A stretch of DNA of 64,000 nt from Allomyces macrogynus ATCC 38327 (Eukaryota > Blastocladiomycota > Blastocladiomycetes > Blastocladiales > Blastocladiaceae): NCBI GenBank assembly GCA_000151295.1, contig GG745338.1, forward strand, positions 998,682-1,062,681. The letters run 5' to 3'. Made by a program: the position numbers and the translations under genes. Below, piece by piece: positions 62,660 to 64,000 of the stretch. Position 1 is the first letter of the stretch. The number at the start of each line of letters is the position of its first letter. Under the pieces are notes generated by a model, which saw only the letters and a list, made by a program, of their open reading frames with translations, was not told where the DNA came from and did not search any database.

Positions 62660-64000
62660 ATGGCCGACAATTGCCGTGGTGCTGTTGATGGCGACCAAGC
62701 CGGCTCTCAATCGACGCAAGGGGCGCGTGCAAAACTGCAACCGCACCATGCCGCGCTGCTGGCTGATGTTCTCGCGCATATTTTCAAGTACTTGACCAAT
62801 GCCGCACATTTGCTGGCTGCGAGCCACGTCTGCCGCGTCTGGCACGCCACGATCATGGACACGCACGCGCCGATTCTCTGGCCGACCGTGTACCATCGTT
62901 TGCAAGGGCTGCGATACCATGATAAACCGCTCGAAGGCGGACCAATGACCTGGCAGGATTGTCGCCGGCTCACGCTCGTGTCGGATATTCGCGACCGGCA
63001 CAACTGGCACAAGCTCAAGCAACTTGGACGGCGGTTGATGTCGGCCGGTGCTGTCAAGGACGGTCTTTCCGAGCACAAGGCCAGCGTCGAGGACGTGCAC
63101 GTCGTGCGCAATTACGTTCCAGTGGAGGCGGTGGTCGCGCAGTGTCCGCACTTTCTCGACGTGCCTGATGGCGGTGAGCCGCTTATGTCCGTCACGGACA
63201 AGTGCGTCGTGTTTGAGCCGCGCATCTGTACGTTCCCGGTCGTGGTCATCGAGATGTGACATTTTGCGCACGGAAAGCTGACGCTGGTGTCTTTTACATA
63301 GCGGGCACCTTGCGCGCTCAGCGAGACCGGACGTTTGTGCTGGCACAGCCCATCTCGCCTTCACTCAACTTTGCCGATTCGTCGCGGTCGTCATTTTTGC
63401 TTCACAGCGGCCCCGAGCTCGTCGAAAAGGTCGACAACCACGGCGATGTGATTATCGAGCCCGACTACCTCTTCAACGCCGCGGGCGCCACGTCGACCAA
63501 ATGGGTTTTTGCGCGATCGGCAACACGCATTCATTTGTACGCGCAGCCCACTGCCCACGCGTGCGTTCGCGTCGCGCACCCGAAAACGCTGCATATCATC
63601 GACTTGTCATGCTGCGACGACTGGCTCGTCGTGCTCTACCAGGTCCCGCTCGACTGGTCCACGGATTTTGTGCGCAACCCGCGCGTGCCGTGGCGCGCCA
63701 ACGACAATCCCAAGCTCATGGCGACGCCGTGCATCCTGGCCGTGTACGACCTGCGCACTGTCCAGATCCCACGTGCCGAGCCGGACCGGTGTTTCTTGCT
63801 CAAGGCCGTCGACATTGGCGTCAAGGCCATTGGCGCCGTGTGGGTGCCGTATCAGCACGGCCTGGCGCATGCTGTCGTTGGTCCAGATGCGCACCCTTTT
63901 CCTGTTACGGAATCGAGCCCCTGGGCCATTTCCGAGCCCGCTGACGCCTCTTGTCGGAAGCTTCTCAAGGTCATGGTTAGCGAGCAGGGCGACGACCGCA
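62660..64000 (+). CDS. F-box protein, lineage-specific family, copy C (3' end outside window)
   Basis: Exon 1 (62660-63227) starts [10 protein letters not shown] and holds an intact F-box: [20 protein letters not shown], then [20 protein letters not shown]. The phase-1 intron has a GTACGT donor and ends at 63301. Exon 2 (63302 onward) runs off the window and matches copies A and [52 protein letters not shown], and [16 protein letters not shown]. It is head to tail with copy B about 0.9 kb away, the arrangement left by tandem duplication. Copies B and C look more like each other than either is like A (for example, both have ATSTKW and VPDGGEP). The role is as inferred for copy A. Confidence 0.75.

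Overview
This window is from a GC-rich, intron-rich eukaryotic nuclear genome. It is most likely a zoosporic early-diverging fungus. Blastocladiomycota of the Allomyces type fits best, but that placement is inference. Reasons: fungal-style compact genes with many 50-130 nt introns; fungal or opisthokont housekeeping genes (DOP1, CAND1, CDC48, RCM1, NudE); a cobalamin-dependent methionine synthase, which Dikarya lack but early-diverging fungi can keep; and an adenylate kinase 8-like gene, a family tied to cilia and flagella. No bacterial, viral or organellar gene was seen. In eleven genes, exons joined at consensus-type splice sites give complete reading frames, so those models are well supported. 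They are SIW14-like, DOP1, MetH, CAND1, CDC48, RCM1, the 7-TM protein, F-box copy A, the LRR protein, THP1/PCID2 and MetE.

Layout. 0-1 kb: 3' part of a C2H2 zinc-finger gene (+). 2.9-4.0 kb: SIW14-like phosphatase (-), divergent from DOP1 (+, 4.7-10.6 kb, 14 exons). 10.8-15.0 kb: B12-dependent methionine synthase MetH (-). 16.3-18.3 kb: a CAF-1 p60 (CAC2/CHAF1B) WD40 gene (+) that looks disabled. 18.4-22.3 kb: CAND1 (-). 23.1-25.8 kb: CDC48/p97 (-). 26.3-29.2 kb: a CpG-depleted, TpG/CpA-rich island. 29.6-31.6 kb: RCM1/NSUN5 rRNA methyltransferase (-). 32.2-34.4 kb: a seven-TM membrane protein (+). 36.3-37.3 kb: a triose-phosphate-transporter-family carrier (-). 38.4-39.5 kb: NudE (-). 40.1-42.7 kb: F-box paralogue A (+). 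43.0-45.0 kb: a leucine-rich-repeat protein (-). 45.7-49.2 kb: a second CpG-depleted island running into a 946-base N gap. 50.5-52.3 kb: THP1/PCID2 (+). 53.3-55.8 kb: B12-independent methionine synthase MetE (+). 57.0-58.1 kb: disrupted AK8-like kinase (-). 58.8-61.7 kb and 62.7 kb to the end: F-box paralogues B (frameshifted) and C (cut by the window edge).

How the genes relate. Most genes are unrelated housekeeping functions: ubiquitin and protein turnover (CDC48, CAND1, F-box proteins), Golgi/endosome traffic (DOP1), ribosome modification (RCM1), mRNA export (THP1/PCID2), dynein regulation (NudE) and inositol-pyrophosphate turnover (SIW14-like). The striking pairing is MetH and MetE, two non-homologous enzymes for the same last step of methionine synthesis, about 38 kb apart. 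CAND1 exchanges F-box substrate receptors on cullin ligases, and the same window carries a lineage-specific F-box family, but nothing shows they are co-regulated. Several loci look decayed (CAC2, AK8-like, F-box copy B), as expected of a genome with redundant copies.
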